A DNA stretch of 64,000 bases, taken from the NCBI RefSeq assembly GCF_963662805.1, contig NZ_OY759869.1, positions 557,539 to 621,538 on the forward strand, written 5' to 3'. This document shows, piece by piece, positions 17,242 to 25,980 of this stretch (within the stretch, counting starts at the first letter, position 1; each line of letters starts with the position of its first letter). Below the pieces are notes generated by a model, which saw only the letters and a list, made by a program, of their open reading frames with translations, had not been told where the DNA came from and searched no databases. This DNA comes from an uncultured Cohaesibacter sp. (GTDB taxonomy: Bacteria; Pseudomonadota; Alphaproteobacteria; Rhizobiales; Cohaesibacteraceae). The translations under genes were made by a program, and so were the position numbers.

Positions 17242-17874
17242 TCACTCGCTGGCACCGGCTGCCAGCAGGGCACAGGCCTCGCGAACAGCGGCTTCAGGGC
17301 CCTGCTCATGATCCCAGATCGCTTCACGCAAGGCGATGAATTCGATGCCGAGGCTGGAGACCGTCTCGCATTCGCTGAGGTCCGAGCCGCCGATGATCAC
17401 AGCAGGGACTTCAAACATGCTTGCCCACCAACCGGCCATTTCGAGTGACTTGTCATGGATGGTTTCCTCGGTGGGGGCATCAAGACGACCGAACATGATG
17501 TAGTCGATGCCGCTCTCGCCGATTTCCATGGCTGAATGGCGTTTGTTGCCACCCTCGGTGCCAAGCATGAAGCGACCGTCATAATCCTCGACGGCTGCTT
17601 CGAGCTCGGCGAGGTCGCCGGAGATATGCAGGCCATCACACTTGGCTCTGCCTGCAACCCGCGAGTCACCGCGCAGAACGACCGCGATGTCCCGCTTCTG
17701 GGCCATCGGGGTGATTGTCTGGGCGATTTTCTGCAGTTCGCTGTCGTGCTGGGCGTCGCAATCGATGAGGAGGGCGGCAATTTCGCCGCCGTTCATGGCT
17801 GCTTCCAAGTCGGCGGGAAAGCTTTCCAGATCAATATGTCTGGGGGTGACGAGATAAATCTGGGTTGGCTCCAT
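17242..17874 (-). CDS. Thiamine-phosphate synthase family protein (ThiE-like)
   Basis: The 210-residue TIM-barrel protein starts at ATG 17874 (MEPTQIYLVTP). It has ThiE/TenI features: IYLVTPRHIDLE at the N-terminus, DIAVVLRGDSRVAGRAKCDGLHIS mid-protein and IMFGRLDAPTE. The central consensus differs from canonical ThiE (the usual DLALAVGADGVHLGQ-type stretch is altered), so thiamine-phosphate synthesis is uncertain. It lies downstream of pgk on the same strand with a terminator between. Rhizobiales frequently have a ThiE-like gene at this position. Confidence 0.75.
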   Translation of the reverse strand: MEPTQIYLVTPRHIDLESFPADLEAAMNGGEIAALLIDCDAQHDSELQKIAQTITPMAQKRDIAVVLRGDSRVAGRAKCDGLHISGDLAELEAAVEDYDGRFMLGTEGGNKRHSAMEIGESGIDYIMFGRLDAPTEETIHDKSLEMAGWWASMFEVPAVIIGGSDLSECETVSSLGIEFIALREAIWDHEQGPEAAVREACALLAAGASE

Positions 17875-17963
17875 GACGAGACCTGCTTCTTGTTGGTTGT
17901 TTTGGTTCAGCACAGATATCGCGCAAAGGTGACCGGGTGCAAGGGGATCGTTGGCGGGAGCAG

Positions 17964-17997
17964 AAAAAATGCGCCGATCGGGTGACCGGCGCATCAA
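17964..17997 (-). terminator. Intrinsic terminator after pgk
   Basis: On the minus strand, ATGCGCCG and CGGCGCAT arms around a ten-base loop are followed by six T. It lies 25 bases past the pgk stop. Confidence 0.85.
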
Positions 17998-18021
17998 TTT
18001 TTGCGTCAAATTGTGCTGAAA

Positions 18022-19221
18022 TCAGGCTTTGAGGACTTCGACGCCCGGCAGAGCCTTGCCTTCCATCCATTCGAGGAAGGCACCACCAGCGGTGGAGATG
18101 TAGGAGAAGTCGTCATAGACGCCAGCGTGGTTGAGTGCTGCAACGGTGTCGCCGCCACCGGCAACAGAGGTCAGTTTGCCAGCTTTGGTCTGTTCTGCAG
18201 CGGCTTTGGCGGCTGCAACGGTTGCGGTGTCGAACGGTGCGATCTCGAAGGCGCCAAGCGGGCCGTTCCAGACCACGGTGTTGGCTTTCTCGATCCAGGC
18301 AACGACGGCTTCAACGGATTTCGGTCCAACGTCGAGCATCATGCCGTCAGCAGGAACGCTGTCCACGTCAAGCACGTCATAGGCAGCGCCTGCTGCGAAT
18401 TCCTTGGCGACAAGAGCGTCGACCGGCAGGATGATCTCGCAGCCGATTTCCTTGGCTTTTGCCATGATGCGGTTTGCAGTTTCCGCAAGGTCGTGTTCGC
18501 ACAGGGACTTGCCGACACCCTTGCCCTGAGCAGCAAGGAAGGTGTTGGCCATGCCGCCGCCGATGACGAGGCCGTCGACCTTGGTGATCAGGTTTTCAAG
18601 AAGGTCAATCTTGGTGGAGACCTTCGCGCCGCCGACAACGGCCAGAACCGGGCGGTTCGGGTTGCCAAGGGCGGAATCGAGGGCTTCGAGTTCCTGCTGC
18701 ATGGTGCGGCCTGCAACGGCAGGCATGTGATGGCAGAGACCTTCGGTGGAAACGTGGGCGCGGTGGGACACCGAGAAGGCGTCAGCCACGAGCAGATCGC
18801 CATTTGCGCCGAGCTGGGCTGCGAATTCGGGATCGTTCTTTTCTTCGCCCTTGTAGAAACGGGTGTTCTCGAGCACCAGTACGTCACCGTCGGCCATGTT
18901 GTCGATGGCTGCCTTGGCGACTTCGCCGATGCAGTCTTCGGCAAAGCCGACCGGCATGCCGAGCGCCTTGGACAGGGCCGGGACAACCTGTTTGAGGGAC
19001 ATTTCGGGCACTTTTTCGCCTTTGGGGCGACCGAAGTGGGCGAGGATGATGACCTTGCCACCCTTTTCGGAGATTTCCGTGAGAGTCGGCACGATGCGGT
19101 CGAGGCGTGTGCTGTCGGTGACTTCGCCGTTTTTCATCGGCACGTTCAGGTCGACGCGGACGAGGACGCGCTTGCCGCTGAGTTCGACATCATCAAGGGT
19201 TTTGAAATTGCTAGCAGCCAT
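18022..19221 (-). CDS. pgk: Phosphoglycerate kinase
   Basis: The 399-residue enzyme starts at ATG 19221 (MAASNFKTLDD). It has the substrate-binding VRVDLNVPM, FGRPKG and the glycine-rich nucleotide site SVAGGGDTVAAL. It interconverts 1,3-bisphosphoglycerate and 3-phosphoglycerate with ATP formation, in glycolysis, gluconeogenesis and carbon supply to SerA. It follows gap on the same strand across a structured 170-base spacer. Confidence 0.97.
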   Translation of the reverse strand: MAASNFKTLDDVELSGKRVLVRVDLNVPMKNGEVTDSTRLDRIVPTLTEISEKGGKVIILAHFGRPKGEKVPEMSLKQVVPALSKALGMPVGFAEDCIGEVAKAAIDNMADGDVLVLENTRFYKGEEKNDPEFAAQLGANGDLLVADAFSVSHRAHVSTEGLCHHMPAVAGRTMQQELEALDSALGNPNRPVLAVVGGAKVSTKIDLLENLITKVDGLVIGGGMANTFLAAQGKGVGKSLCEHDLAETANRIMAKAKEIGCEIILPVDALVAKEFAAGAAYDVLDVDSVPADGMMLDVGPKSVEAVVAWIEKANTVVWNGPLGAFEIAPFDTATVAAAKAAAEQTKAGKLTSVAGGGDTVAALNHAGVYDDFSYISTAGGAFLEWMEGKALPGVEVLKA

Positions 19222-19276
19222 TGGGATTATCCTGTGGTCTGTCCGATGGAGGATCGGAATTGGTATCGCGAATAGA

Positions 19277-19336
19277 AAAGGCGCTGTCCGGACCAAAAAC
19301 CGTTGGCCGGTTTTGTCTCGCAAACAGCGCCTTCTT
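19277..19336 (-). terminator. Long composite hairpin between gap and pgk
   Basis: AAGGCGCTGT (19281-19290 region) pairs with ACAGCGCCTT (19324-19333 region). An inner hairpin AAAACCG/CGGTTTT-type lies between them. On the minus strand the outer stem is followed by TTTTC. It probably ends most gap transcripts. Confidence 0.6.
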
Positions 19337-19347
19337 TATCGTCAGAT

Positions 19348-19371
19348 CCCTGTCAGGCTGGCCTGACAGGG
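19348..19371. repeat. Perfect inverted repeat in the gap 3' region
   Basis: Ten-base arms CCCTGTCAGG and CCTGACAGGG around CTGG, 20 bases past the gap stop. There is no T run, so it looks like an mRNA-stabilising or processing hairpin. Confidence 0.7.
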
Positions 19372-19391
19372 TGGGCGTTGAGGTCGCCTGA

Positions 19392-20399
19392 TTAGATGAG
19401 TTTTGCCATCGCAACCGCGGTGTCACCCATGCGGTTGGAGAAGCCCCATTCGTTGTCGTACCAGCTCAGGATACGAACCATGCGGCCGTCCATGACTTTG
19501 GTCTGATCCATGTGGAAGATGGAAGAGTGCGGGTCATGGTTGAAGTCGGTGGAAACGTTCGGCAGTTCGGTGTAGCCGAGGATGCCTTTGAGTTCGCCGT
19601 CGGCAGCTGCTTTGATGGCTGCGTTGACTTCTTCAACGGTGGTGTCTTTTTTGGCTTCGAAGACCAGGTCAACAACAGATACGTTCGGGGTCGGAACGCG
19701 GATTGCAACGCCGTCCAGTTTGCCAGCCAGTTCCGGAAGAACCAGACCAACAGCTTTAGCAGCACCGGTGGAGGTCGGGATCATGGACAGGGCAGCAGCG
19801 CGGGCGCGATACAGATCTTTGTGCATGGTATCGAGGGTCGGCTGATCACCAGTGTAGGAGTGAATGGTGGTCATGAAACCCTTTTCGATGCCAACAGCTT
19901 TGTTGAGGGCATAGGCAACCGGAGACAGGCAGTTGGTGGTGCAGGAAGCGTTGGAGACAACGAGGTCTTCTGCAGTCAGGCTGTCGTGGTTCACGCCGAA
20001 CACGATGGTTTTGTCAGCGCCGGAAGCCGGAGCAGAAACCAGAACGCGTTTTGCACCAGCGGTCAGGTGCATGGAAGCTTTTTCTTTGGCGGTGAAGATG
20101 CCGGTGCATTCCATTGCAACGTCAACACCGAGCTCGCCCCAAGGCAGTTCTTCTGGGTTGCGGATGGCGGTTACCTTGATCGGACCACGGCCAACGTCGA
20201 TGGTGTCGCCGTCAACGGTAACGGTGCCAGGGAATTTGCCATGTACGGAGTCAAAACGAACCAGGTGGGCGTTGGTTTCAACCGGGCCCAAATCGTTGAT
20301 CGCAACGACTTCGATGTCGGTACGGCCGGATTCGACAATTGCACGCAGTACGTTTCGACCAATACGACCGAAACCATTGATCGCTACTTTTACAGTCAT
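19392..20399 (-). CDS. gap: Glyceraldehyde-3-phosphate dehydrogenase, type I
   Basis: The 335-residue enzyme starts at ATG 20399 (MTVKVAINGFGRIGR), after AGGAGAAGG. It has the NAD-binding NGFGRIGRNVLR, the catalytic cysteine in SNASCTTNCL and the substrate-binding SSTGAA-like PTSTGAAKAVG. It oxidises glyceraldehyde 3-phosphate to 1,3-bisphosphoglycerate. It lies between tkt and pgk, all on the minus strand, the usual central-carbon cluster of Rhizobiales. Confidence 0.97.
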   Translation of the reverse strand: MTVKVAINGFGRIGRNVLRAIVESGRTDIEVVAINDLGPVETNAHLVRFDSVHGKFPGTVTVDGDTIDVGRGPIKVTAIRNPEELPWGELGVDVAMECTGIFTAKEKASMHLTAGAKRVLVSAPASGADKTIVFGVNHDSLTAEDLVVSNASCTTNCLSPVAYALNKAVGIEKGFMTTIHSYTGDQPTLDTMHKDLYRARAAALSMIPTSTGAAKAVGLVLPELAGKLDGVAIRVPTPNVSVVDLVFEAKKDTTVEEVNAAIKAAADGELKGILGYTELPNVSTDFNHDPHSSIFHMDQTKVMDGRMVRILSWYDNEWGFSNRMGDTAVAMAKLI

Positions 20400-20677
20400 G
20401 ACCTTCTCCTGAATTTTATCCAGCCCGCCAAACAACAATTGCGGAAAGGGCCGGGCTTGCACTTGGATCAACCAGAACGTTTTGCGCGCAGACTGCGGAA
20501 ACAGGTTGGGCGAAAACGTTTCATTCGTTGGTGTGATGCTTTTCCGCGATCGTGGGATCGTGGCATTGCACTCGATGTGCGCTTGTTATCCGAGGGTAGA
20601 TAAGGGCGCGTTGATTAATCTCATGATAGAGCGATTATATACTTTTGTCGTATGACAAATTGTCAGCTCTGACAAGC

Positions 20678-20714
20678 GAATTGGCAGGAGATTATAAAAT
20701 TTTCCTGCCAATTC
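20678..20714. repeat. Twelve-base inverted repeat downstream of tkt
   Basis: GAATTGGCAGGA (20678-20689) and TCCTGCCAATTC (20703-20714) form a perfect stem with a 13-base AT-rich loop, 20 bases past the tkt stop. It is a likely terminator or 3'-end stabiliser despite lacking a downstream T run. Confidence 0.65.
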
Positions 20715-20732
20715 CTATCGTTATATGTGTTT

Positions 20733-22721
20733 TTACGCGTTTTTCAGCTTCTGGGTGACCTGAGCCACAACATTGTCGGCGGTGATGCCGAAATGTTCAT
20801 AAAGCTCTTCGGCCGGACCAGAGGCGCCGAAGCCGGGCATGCCGATGAAAATGCCGTCGGAGCCGATGATGCGATCCCAGCCCATGCGCAGGGCTGCTTC
20901 AATGCCGACATTCACTTTGGCGGAGCCAAGGGTGTCTTTCTTGTAGTTGTCCGACTGAGCTTCGAAGAGTTCGAAGCAGGGAACGGACACTACGCGGGTT
21001 TTCACGCCCTGTGCCTCGAGGGTTTTCTGTGCGTCGAGTGCGATGCCGATTTCGGAGCCCGATGCAAAGATCGAGACATCTGCATCACCATCACAATCGG
21101 ACAGGACATAGGCACCACGACCGCAGAGGTTCTCTTCGGAATATTCGAGGCGAACCTGAGCCAGACCCTGACGGGTGAGGGCAAGAACGCTCGGAGCCTG
21201 GGCCTTGATGGCCAGTTCCCAGCACTCGGCGGTTTCCACGACGTCTGCAGGACGGAAAACCTGCATGTTCGGGATCGCGCGCAGGGAAGCCAGGGTTTCG
21301 ACCGGCTGATGGGTCGGGCCGTCTTCGCCAAGACCGATGGAATCATGGGTCAGGACATAGATGACGCGCTGTTCCATCAGGGCGGAGAGACGCATTGCAC
21401 CGCGCATGTAGTCGGCAAAGACCAGGAAGGTGCCGCCGTAAGGAATGACGCCGCCATGCAGAGCCATGCCGTTCATGGCAGAGGCCATCACATGTTCGCG
21501 GATACCCCAGTTCATGTAGCGGCCGGAGAAATCATCGGCGGTGACAGAGACGGTTGCCGGGGTCTTGGTGTTGTTGGAACCGGTCAGGTCGGCAGAGCCG
21601 CCGATGGTTTCTGGCAGGGCTTCGTTGATGACGGTAAGAGCCATCTCGGATGCCTTGCGGGTTGCGACTTTTTTCGGGTCGGCAGCCAGTGCCTTTTTGT
21701 AGTCGGCCATGGCGTCGTCGAAGCTGGCGGGCAGATCACCGCGCATGCGACGTTCGAATTCCGCGCGCTGATCAGGATCGGCTGCTTCAAGACGTTTCTG
21801 CCATTCCTTGTGGGCGTGAGAGGCGTTGAGGCCTGCAATACGCCACGCGTCGAGAATGTCGGAGGGAACCTCGAACGGGCCGCTTTCCCAGCCAAGGGCT
21901 TCGCGGGTTGCCGCGATTTCGTCTTCGCCGAGCGGAGCGCCGTGCACTTTGGAGGTGCCAGCCTTGTTCGGGGAGCCGAAGCCGATGACGGTTTTGCAGG
22001 CGATGATCGTGGGCTTGTCGCTCTTCTGAGCGGCTTCGATGGCGGTCGCGATTGCATCCTGATCATGGCCATCGATCGAATCGGTGTTCCAGTTGCAGGC
22101 GCGGAAGCGAGCCAGCTGGTCGGTGGAGTCGGACACGGTCACGGCACCGTCGATGGTGACGTTGTTGTCATCCCACAGAAGGATCAGCTTGTTGAGCTTG
22201 AGGTGGCCTGCAAGGGCAATCGCTTCCTGGCTGATGCCTTCCATGAGGCAGCCGTCACCGGCGAGCGCATAGGTATAGTGATCAACGAGATCCTCGCCGA
22301 ACTGGGCGGCCATCAGCTTTTCGGTGATTGCCATGCCAACCGCGTTGGCAATGCCCTGACCGAGCGGGCCTGTGGTGGTTTCGATGCCTGAAGCATGGCC
22401 ATATTCAGGATGACCGGCGGTCTTGGCGCCGAGCTGGCGGAAGTTGGCCAGATCATCCATGGTCATGTCTTCGTATCCGAGCAGGTGCAGCAGGGAATAA
22501 AGCAGCATGGATCCGTGGCCTGCGGAGAGAACAAAGCGGTCTCTATCCGCCCATTTCGGGGCCTTGGGATCAAATTTCATGAATTTGGTGAAGAGCACGG
22601 TCGCGATGTCTGCTGCTCCCATCGGGAGGCCAGGGTGACCGGACTTTGCTTTCTCAACGGCATCCATTGCAAGAAAGCGGATCGCATGTGCCATGCGGGT
22701 CTGTTTTTCCATGTTGCTCAT
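20733..22721 (-). CDS. tkt: Transketolase
   Basis: The 662-residue enzyme carries the thiamine-diphosphate motif (GDGCLMEGISQEA through LWDDNNVTIDG), the N-terminal KAKSGHPGLPMGAAD and the central EHVMASAMNGMALHGG segment. It moves two-carbon units between ketose and aldose phosphates in the pentose phosphate pathway. It is the first gene of the tkt-gap-pgk series, which are separated by their own hairpins. It is divergent from the DUF4164-like gene. Confidence 0.97.
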   Translation of the reverse strand: MSNMEKQTRMAHAIRFLAMDAVEKAKSGHPGLPMGAADIATVLFTKFMKFDPKAPKWADRDRFVLSAGHGSMLLYSLLHLLGYEDMTMDDLANFRQLGAKTAGHPEYGHASGIETTTGPLGQGIANAVGMAITEKLMAAQFGEDLVDHYTYALAGDGCLMEGISQEAIALAGHLKLNKLILLWDDNNVTIDGAVTVSDSTDQLARFRACNWNTDSIDGHDQDAIATAIEAAQKSDKPTIIACKTVIGFGSPNKAGTSKVHGAPLGEDEIAATREALGWESGPFEVPSDILDAWRIAGLNASHAHKEWQKRLEAADPDQRAEFERRMRGDLPASFDDAMADYKKALAADPKKVATRKASEMALTVINEALPETIGGSADLTGSNNTKTPATVSVTADDFSGRYMNWGIREHVMASAMNGMALHGGVIPYGGTFLVFADYMRGAMRLSALMEQRVIYVLTHDSIGLGEDGPTHQPVETLASLRAIPNMQVFRPADVVETAECWELAIKAQAPSVLALTRQGLAQVRLEYSEENLCGRGAYVLSDCDGDADVSIFASGSEIGIALDAQKTLEAQGVKTRVVSVPCFELFEAQSDNYKKDTLGSAKVNVGIEAALRMGWDRIIGSDGIFIGMPGFGASGPAEELYEHFGITADNVVAQVTQKLKNA

Positions 22722-23285
22722 GAACTCTGCTTCTGGGATTTCAAACTAGCGGATTCGGATATGTGCATTGCTTACGGTTGCTCACGTCCAGAATCGCTGT
22801 CGAATTCTATCAAGTTACACAGGAACTGCCTTGCCACGTCGCAAGCCCGGCAGACAGAGGCTGATACAAACGCCCTGACATTTATCATTAGTGGGGCGTA
22901 AGTCAACGTGAACCTGCCGGACTTAAGGCGAAAAGTTCTACTTTCGACTAATGGAGTATTCCTCTGTGGACGGGAGCTGTTGACGAATGGGGCCCATTGA
23001 CGCGCTATATGGAAGTCTCCTAGATTCGAAATGTTCGGCTGCGTTTGGCGACTCATGGGCTGTGGATTTGCAGATTTCTGACCAAATTGGTGTCAAGAAA
23101 TGAGACCGCCTCGATCACTCGTGAGGGATCTTGCGAGCGATCAAATGCGCAATGTGACTTGGGTTGATGTTTATTTGACCACTTTGTCGCCATCCGTCGG
23201 CCTTTGTGATGCGGTTCCATGATGATCCGGTCTCCTGTAGGCTTTGACCTGACGGCAAAGGGGGATTGGTCATTTTGGGGGTGTA
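22722..23285. other. Intergenic region between tkt and the DUF4164-like gene
   Basis: About 560 bases between divergent genes. The short ORFs here have no recognisable product. It must carry the tkt promoter and the promoter of the DUF4164-zapA unit. I see no strong RNA structure. Confidence 0.5.
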
Positions 23286-23567
23286 ATGGGTGAAAAGCCT
23301 GGGGTGAGTGAGGCCCTGGTCCGACTGGATCGGGCCATAGCTGCCCTCGAAGAGGCGGTTGACAAGCAGCAGGAAAAGGCCTTGTCGGTCAAAACGCTTC
23401 GCGGAGATCTGCAGCGGCTTAGTGCGGAGCGGTCGGATTTGACGACCTCTCTTGAGCAAGCGCAGAGCCGCTCGGAAAAGCTCGAGAGCGCCAACGTGGA
23501 AGTATCCCGGCGCCTTGGAGCTGCCATGGAATCGGTTCGGGCCGTGCTGGAACAGCATGGAGGATAG
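23286..23567 (+). CDS. Small coiled-coil protein (DUF4164-like)
   Basis: The 93-residue product is almost wholly a heptad-patterned coiled coil (LVRLDRAIAALEEAV, LRGDLQRLSAERSDL). It resembles the DUF4164 family that precedes zapA in Rhizobiales. Its place 137 bases upstream of zapA suggests a link to division-ring assembly, perhaps as a ZapB-like partner. That role is inference from context only. Confidence 0.75.
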   Translation: MGEKPGVSEALVRLDRAIAALEEAVDKQQEKALSVKTLRGDLQRLSAERSDLTTSLEQAQSRSEKLESANVEVSRRLGAAMESVRAVLEQHGG

Positions 23568-23704
23568 GCTCGAGTGACGAGACAGGGTGCCTGTCTTGGA
23601 ACGGTCAGGATGAGCCAGAAAGATCAAGCCATTTCGCAGCGATCGGGTTGCGCGATAGGCCGTGTAGCGCATTTGGCGCGACTTTGAAGTGACCGGAGAA
23701 GCAT

Positions 23705-24064
23705 ATGGTGCAGGTCAGCGTCAGCATCAACGGGCGTGCCTACCGCATGGCCTGTGAAGATGGTCAGGAAGAGCATCTGTTGTCTTTGGCGCGTCAATTC
23801 GACGGTATCATTGTCGATCTTCGCGACAATTTCGGTGAAATCGGTGACCAGCGGCTGACTGTGATGGCGGGCATCATGGCGATGGACCAGCTTTCGGAAA
23901 TGTCATCAAGGGTCGAGACGCTCTCCGAGGAAATCAAGGCGCTCCGCGATGCGCGGTATGCAGTGAAGGAAAAGAACGAGGGCGATCAGGAAGCACTGGC
24001 CCAGCGGATCGACAAGGCTGCGGAACAGCTTGAACGGCTTTCGAAAGTGCTGCTCGAGAGCTGA
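23705..24064 (+). CDS. zapA: Cell division protein ZapA
   Basis: The 119-residue protein has the ZapA N-terminal fold (VQVSVSINGRAYRMACEDGQEEHLLSLA) and a C-terminal coiled coil for dimerisation and tetramerisation. ZapA bundles FtsZ filaments and stabilises the Z ring. Downstream lie 6S RNA and the formyltetrahydrofolate cyclo-ligase, the order widespread in proteobacteria. Confidence 0.92.
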   Translation: MVQVSVSINGRAYRMACEDGQEEHLLSLARQFDGIIVDLRDNFGEIGDQRLTVMAGIMAMDQLSEMSSRVETLSEEIKALRDARYAVKEKNEGDQEALAQRIDKAAEQLERLSKVLLES

Positions 24065-24160
24065 AAATGCATAGCTGATGTGCAAAGTCGGTTTTCTGCG
24101 AAAAGTTGATGGCCTCAATGTAAAGTCGCGCTGGAAATTCCGTATCGCGTCCTTTATATA

Positions 24161-24327
24161 TGGGTCTCTGCTGCACTTCGCGTTAGAAGAAACTTATCCT
24201 CGGGGCCTTACTGATCCGAACGGGAGCTGGCGCTGATAGGGACCGTGGTCCTCTTCACCTGGCACCCACCTTAACTTAAGGTGTCCCAGGATCTGAAAAA
24301 ACTTCGACGGTCGCTGCGGCATACCAT
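24161..24327 (+). ncRNA. ssrS: 6S RNA
   Basis: The transcript lies between zapA and the 5-FTHF cyclo-ligase, the conserved locus of 6S RNA. The segment has alphaproteobacterial 6S features: GGGTCTCTGCTGC near the 5' end, ACTGATCCGAACGGGAGCTGG, a CCACCTTAACTTAAGGTG central hairpin region and a closing GCTGCGGCATACC. A TATATA-type -10 precedes it (24155-24161). 6S RNA mimics an open promoter and binds housekeeping RNA polymerase in stationary phase. The ends are approximate. Confidence 0.82.
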
Positions 24328-24329
24328 TC

Positions 24330-24367
24330 AAGAGCGGTCTTCCTGCCAAGGTGGACCGCTTTTTTGG
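24330..24367 (+). terminator. Intrinsic terminator after 6S RNA
   Basis: GAGCGGTC and GACCGCT arms around a 14-base loop are followed by seven T, upstream of the cyclo-ligase start. Confidence 0.8.
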
Positions 24368-24400
24368 CTCAGCGTGTGGTTGCTGAGCAGGGGGGACAGA

Positions 24401-24994
24401 ATGGACAGCGCAGCGCTCAAGGATACCAAGGCCCAGACCAGACGGACCATGAGGGCTCAACGCGATGCTGTTCCTGATGCCGAACGTGCCAAGCTTTCCC
24501 GTCTTTGCTGCGAAAATCTCCTTCAGCACGCTCCACTGGATCAGGCCGCCATTGTCGGTCTCTTCATGCCCATTCAGTCTGAAATCGATTCAACTCTTCT
24601 GATCCCGCCATTGCTGAAACGGGGTGCGGCGCTTGCCTTGCCTGTCCCGATCGGGCGAACAGGTATGTTGTTCCGCTCTTATAAAGAGGGTACCGAGCTG
24701 GTTGATGCCGGGTTCGGGACACGAGCACCCGGGCGTGGGGCTCGCGAGGTCATGCCGGATCTTCTGGTGATGCCGCTTCTGGCCTTTGATTCAGAGTGCA
24801 ATCGCATCGGATATGGAGCCGGGCATTATGATCGCTACATCTCCGAACGCATCCTGTCCGGCTCTAAACCCATGCTCGTCGGACTGGCCTTCTCCTTTCA
24901 GCAACTGGACAAGGTGCCTGTGGGCGGTTATGACCTGCCACTGGATATGATTGTGACAGACAAGGATGTAATCCGGGCGCCTGAGGGCGACTAG
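24401..24994 (+). CDS. 5-formyltetrahydrofolate cyclo-ligase
   Basis: The 197-residue protein starts at ATG 24401 behind a GGGGGGA ribosome binding site; the longer frame runs through 6S RNA and is rejected. Family motifs are LFMPIQSEID, MPDLLVMPLLAFD and the ATP-binding RIGYGAGHYDRYI. It converts 5-formyl-THF to 5,10-methenyl-THF with ATP. In bacteria its gene (ygfA/fau) sits behind 6S RNA, as here. It precedes the YmdB-type gene by 18 bases, so the two are probably co-transcribed. Confidence 0.93.
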   Translation: MDSAALKDTKAQTRRTMRAQRDAVPDAERAKLSRLCCENLLQHAPLDQAAIVGLFMPIQSEIDSTLLIPPLLKRGAALALPVPIGRTGMLFRSYKEGTELVDAGFGTRAPGRGAREVMPDLLVMPLLAFDSECNRIGYGAGHYDRYISERILSGSKPMLVGLAFSFQQLDKVPVGGYDLPLDMIVTDKDVIRAPEGD

Positions 24995-25012
24995 CCGGGT
25001 TCGAATGACCGA

Positions 25013-25846
25013 ATGCGATTGCTGTTCATTGGAGATATTGTCGGGCGGGCTGGACGAACCATCGTTCTGAACAAGCTGCCCGGGTTGGTCGAGCGCCATA
25101 GCATCGACTTCGTCGTGATCAACGGGGAGAATTCGGCGGCCGGGTTCGGTATCACCGAAGCCATCCTGCAGGATCTCGTCGATGCGGGCGGGGATGTCAT
25201 CACAACCGGCAACCATGTGTGGGACCAGCGCGATGCTCTTGTCTTCTGCGAGCGACAGCCAGCTTTTCTCCGCCCGGTGAATTTTCCGTCCGGCGTACCC
25301 GGCAAGGGTGCCAATCTTTACACGGCCCGAAATGGTGCCAATGTCTTGGTGATCAATGCCATGGGGCGGGTCTATATGGACGCTCTCGATTGTCCCTTCG
25401 CTGCCATCGACAAGGAACTGGCGGCATGTCCGCTTGGGGAATTTGCCGACGCGATCATCGTTGATTTTCATGCCGAGGCGACATCCGAAAAGGAAGCTAT
25501 GGGGCATTTTCTTGACGGGCGTGCCAGCCTTGTTGTTGGCACCCACACCCATGTGCCGACCTCGGACTACCGGGTTCTGCCCGGCGGGACGGCCTACATG
25601 ACCGATGCCGGGATGTGCGGCGACTATGACTCGGTGCTTGGCATGGAGAAGGATGAACCTGTGCGCCGGTTCCTCACGAAGGTTCCTTCAGGGCGCTATA
25701 CGCCTTCGTTGGGCGACCCGACTCTTTGCGGCGTTGCGGTCGATACCGACGACCGGACGGGCCTTGCTGTTGCCATTGAGCCTTTGCGGATCGGCGGTCA
25801 TCTTTCGCAACATATTCCTTCTTTTTGGGAAAAGAGCAGCAATTGA
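25013..25846 (+). CDS. YmdB-type metallophosphoesterase (TIGR00282 family)
   Basis: The 277-residue protein starts MRLLFIGDIVGRAGR. It has the calcineurin-like metal ligands: Asp in GDIVG, ENSAAGFG, GNHVWDQ and the GTHTHVPTSD/DAGMCGDYDS end motifs. YmdB homologues hydrolyse 2',3'-cAMP and influence biofilm and sporulation decisions in Bacillus; the alphaproteobacterial role is not known. It is coupled to the folate gene upstream. Confidence 0.88.
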   Translation: MRLLFIGDIVGRAGRTIVLNKLPGLVERHSIDFVVINGENSAAGFGITEAILQDLVDAGGDVITTGNHVWDQRDALVFCERQPAFLRPVNFPSGVPGKGANLYTARNGANVLVINAMGRVYMDALDCPFAAIDKELAACPLGEFADAIIVDFHAEATSEKEAMGHFLDGRASLVVGTHTHVPTSDYRVLPGGTAYMTDAGMCGDYDSVLGMEKDEPVRRFLTKVPSGRYTPSLGDPTLCGVAVDTDDRTGLAVAIEPLRIGGHLSQHIPSFWEKSSN

Positions 25847-25980
25847 GCCAGCTTTGGCTAGGCAGGACCATGAGATGGCTTGATCTTTGCCGTGCTCTTG
25901 TGGCATGACCTGCAACAAATTTTGAAACGCCCCGATGGTTCCATCTGGTGGCGATCATCAAGACATATGGAAAACAGGAT

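Noticed and set aside
18001..19275. 424-codon open frame opposite pgk
   Set aside because: Antisense shadow with the same composition bias; pgk is complete on the minus strand.
20727..22391. 554-codon open frame on the plus strand opposite tkt
   Set aside because: Shadow frame of a GC-rich conserved gene; the translation is Gly/Val/His-rich with no family features, while tkt on the other strand is unmistakable.
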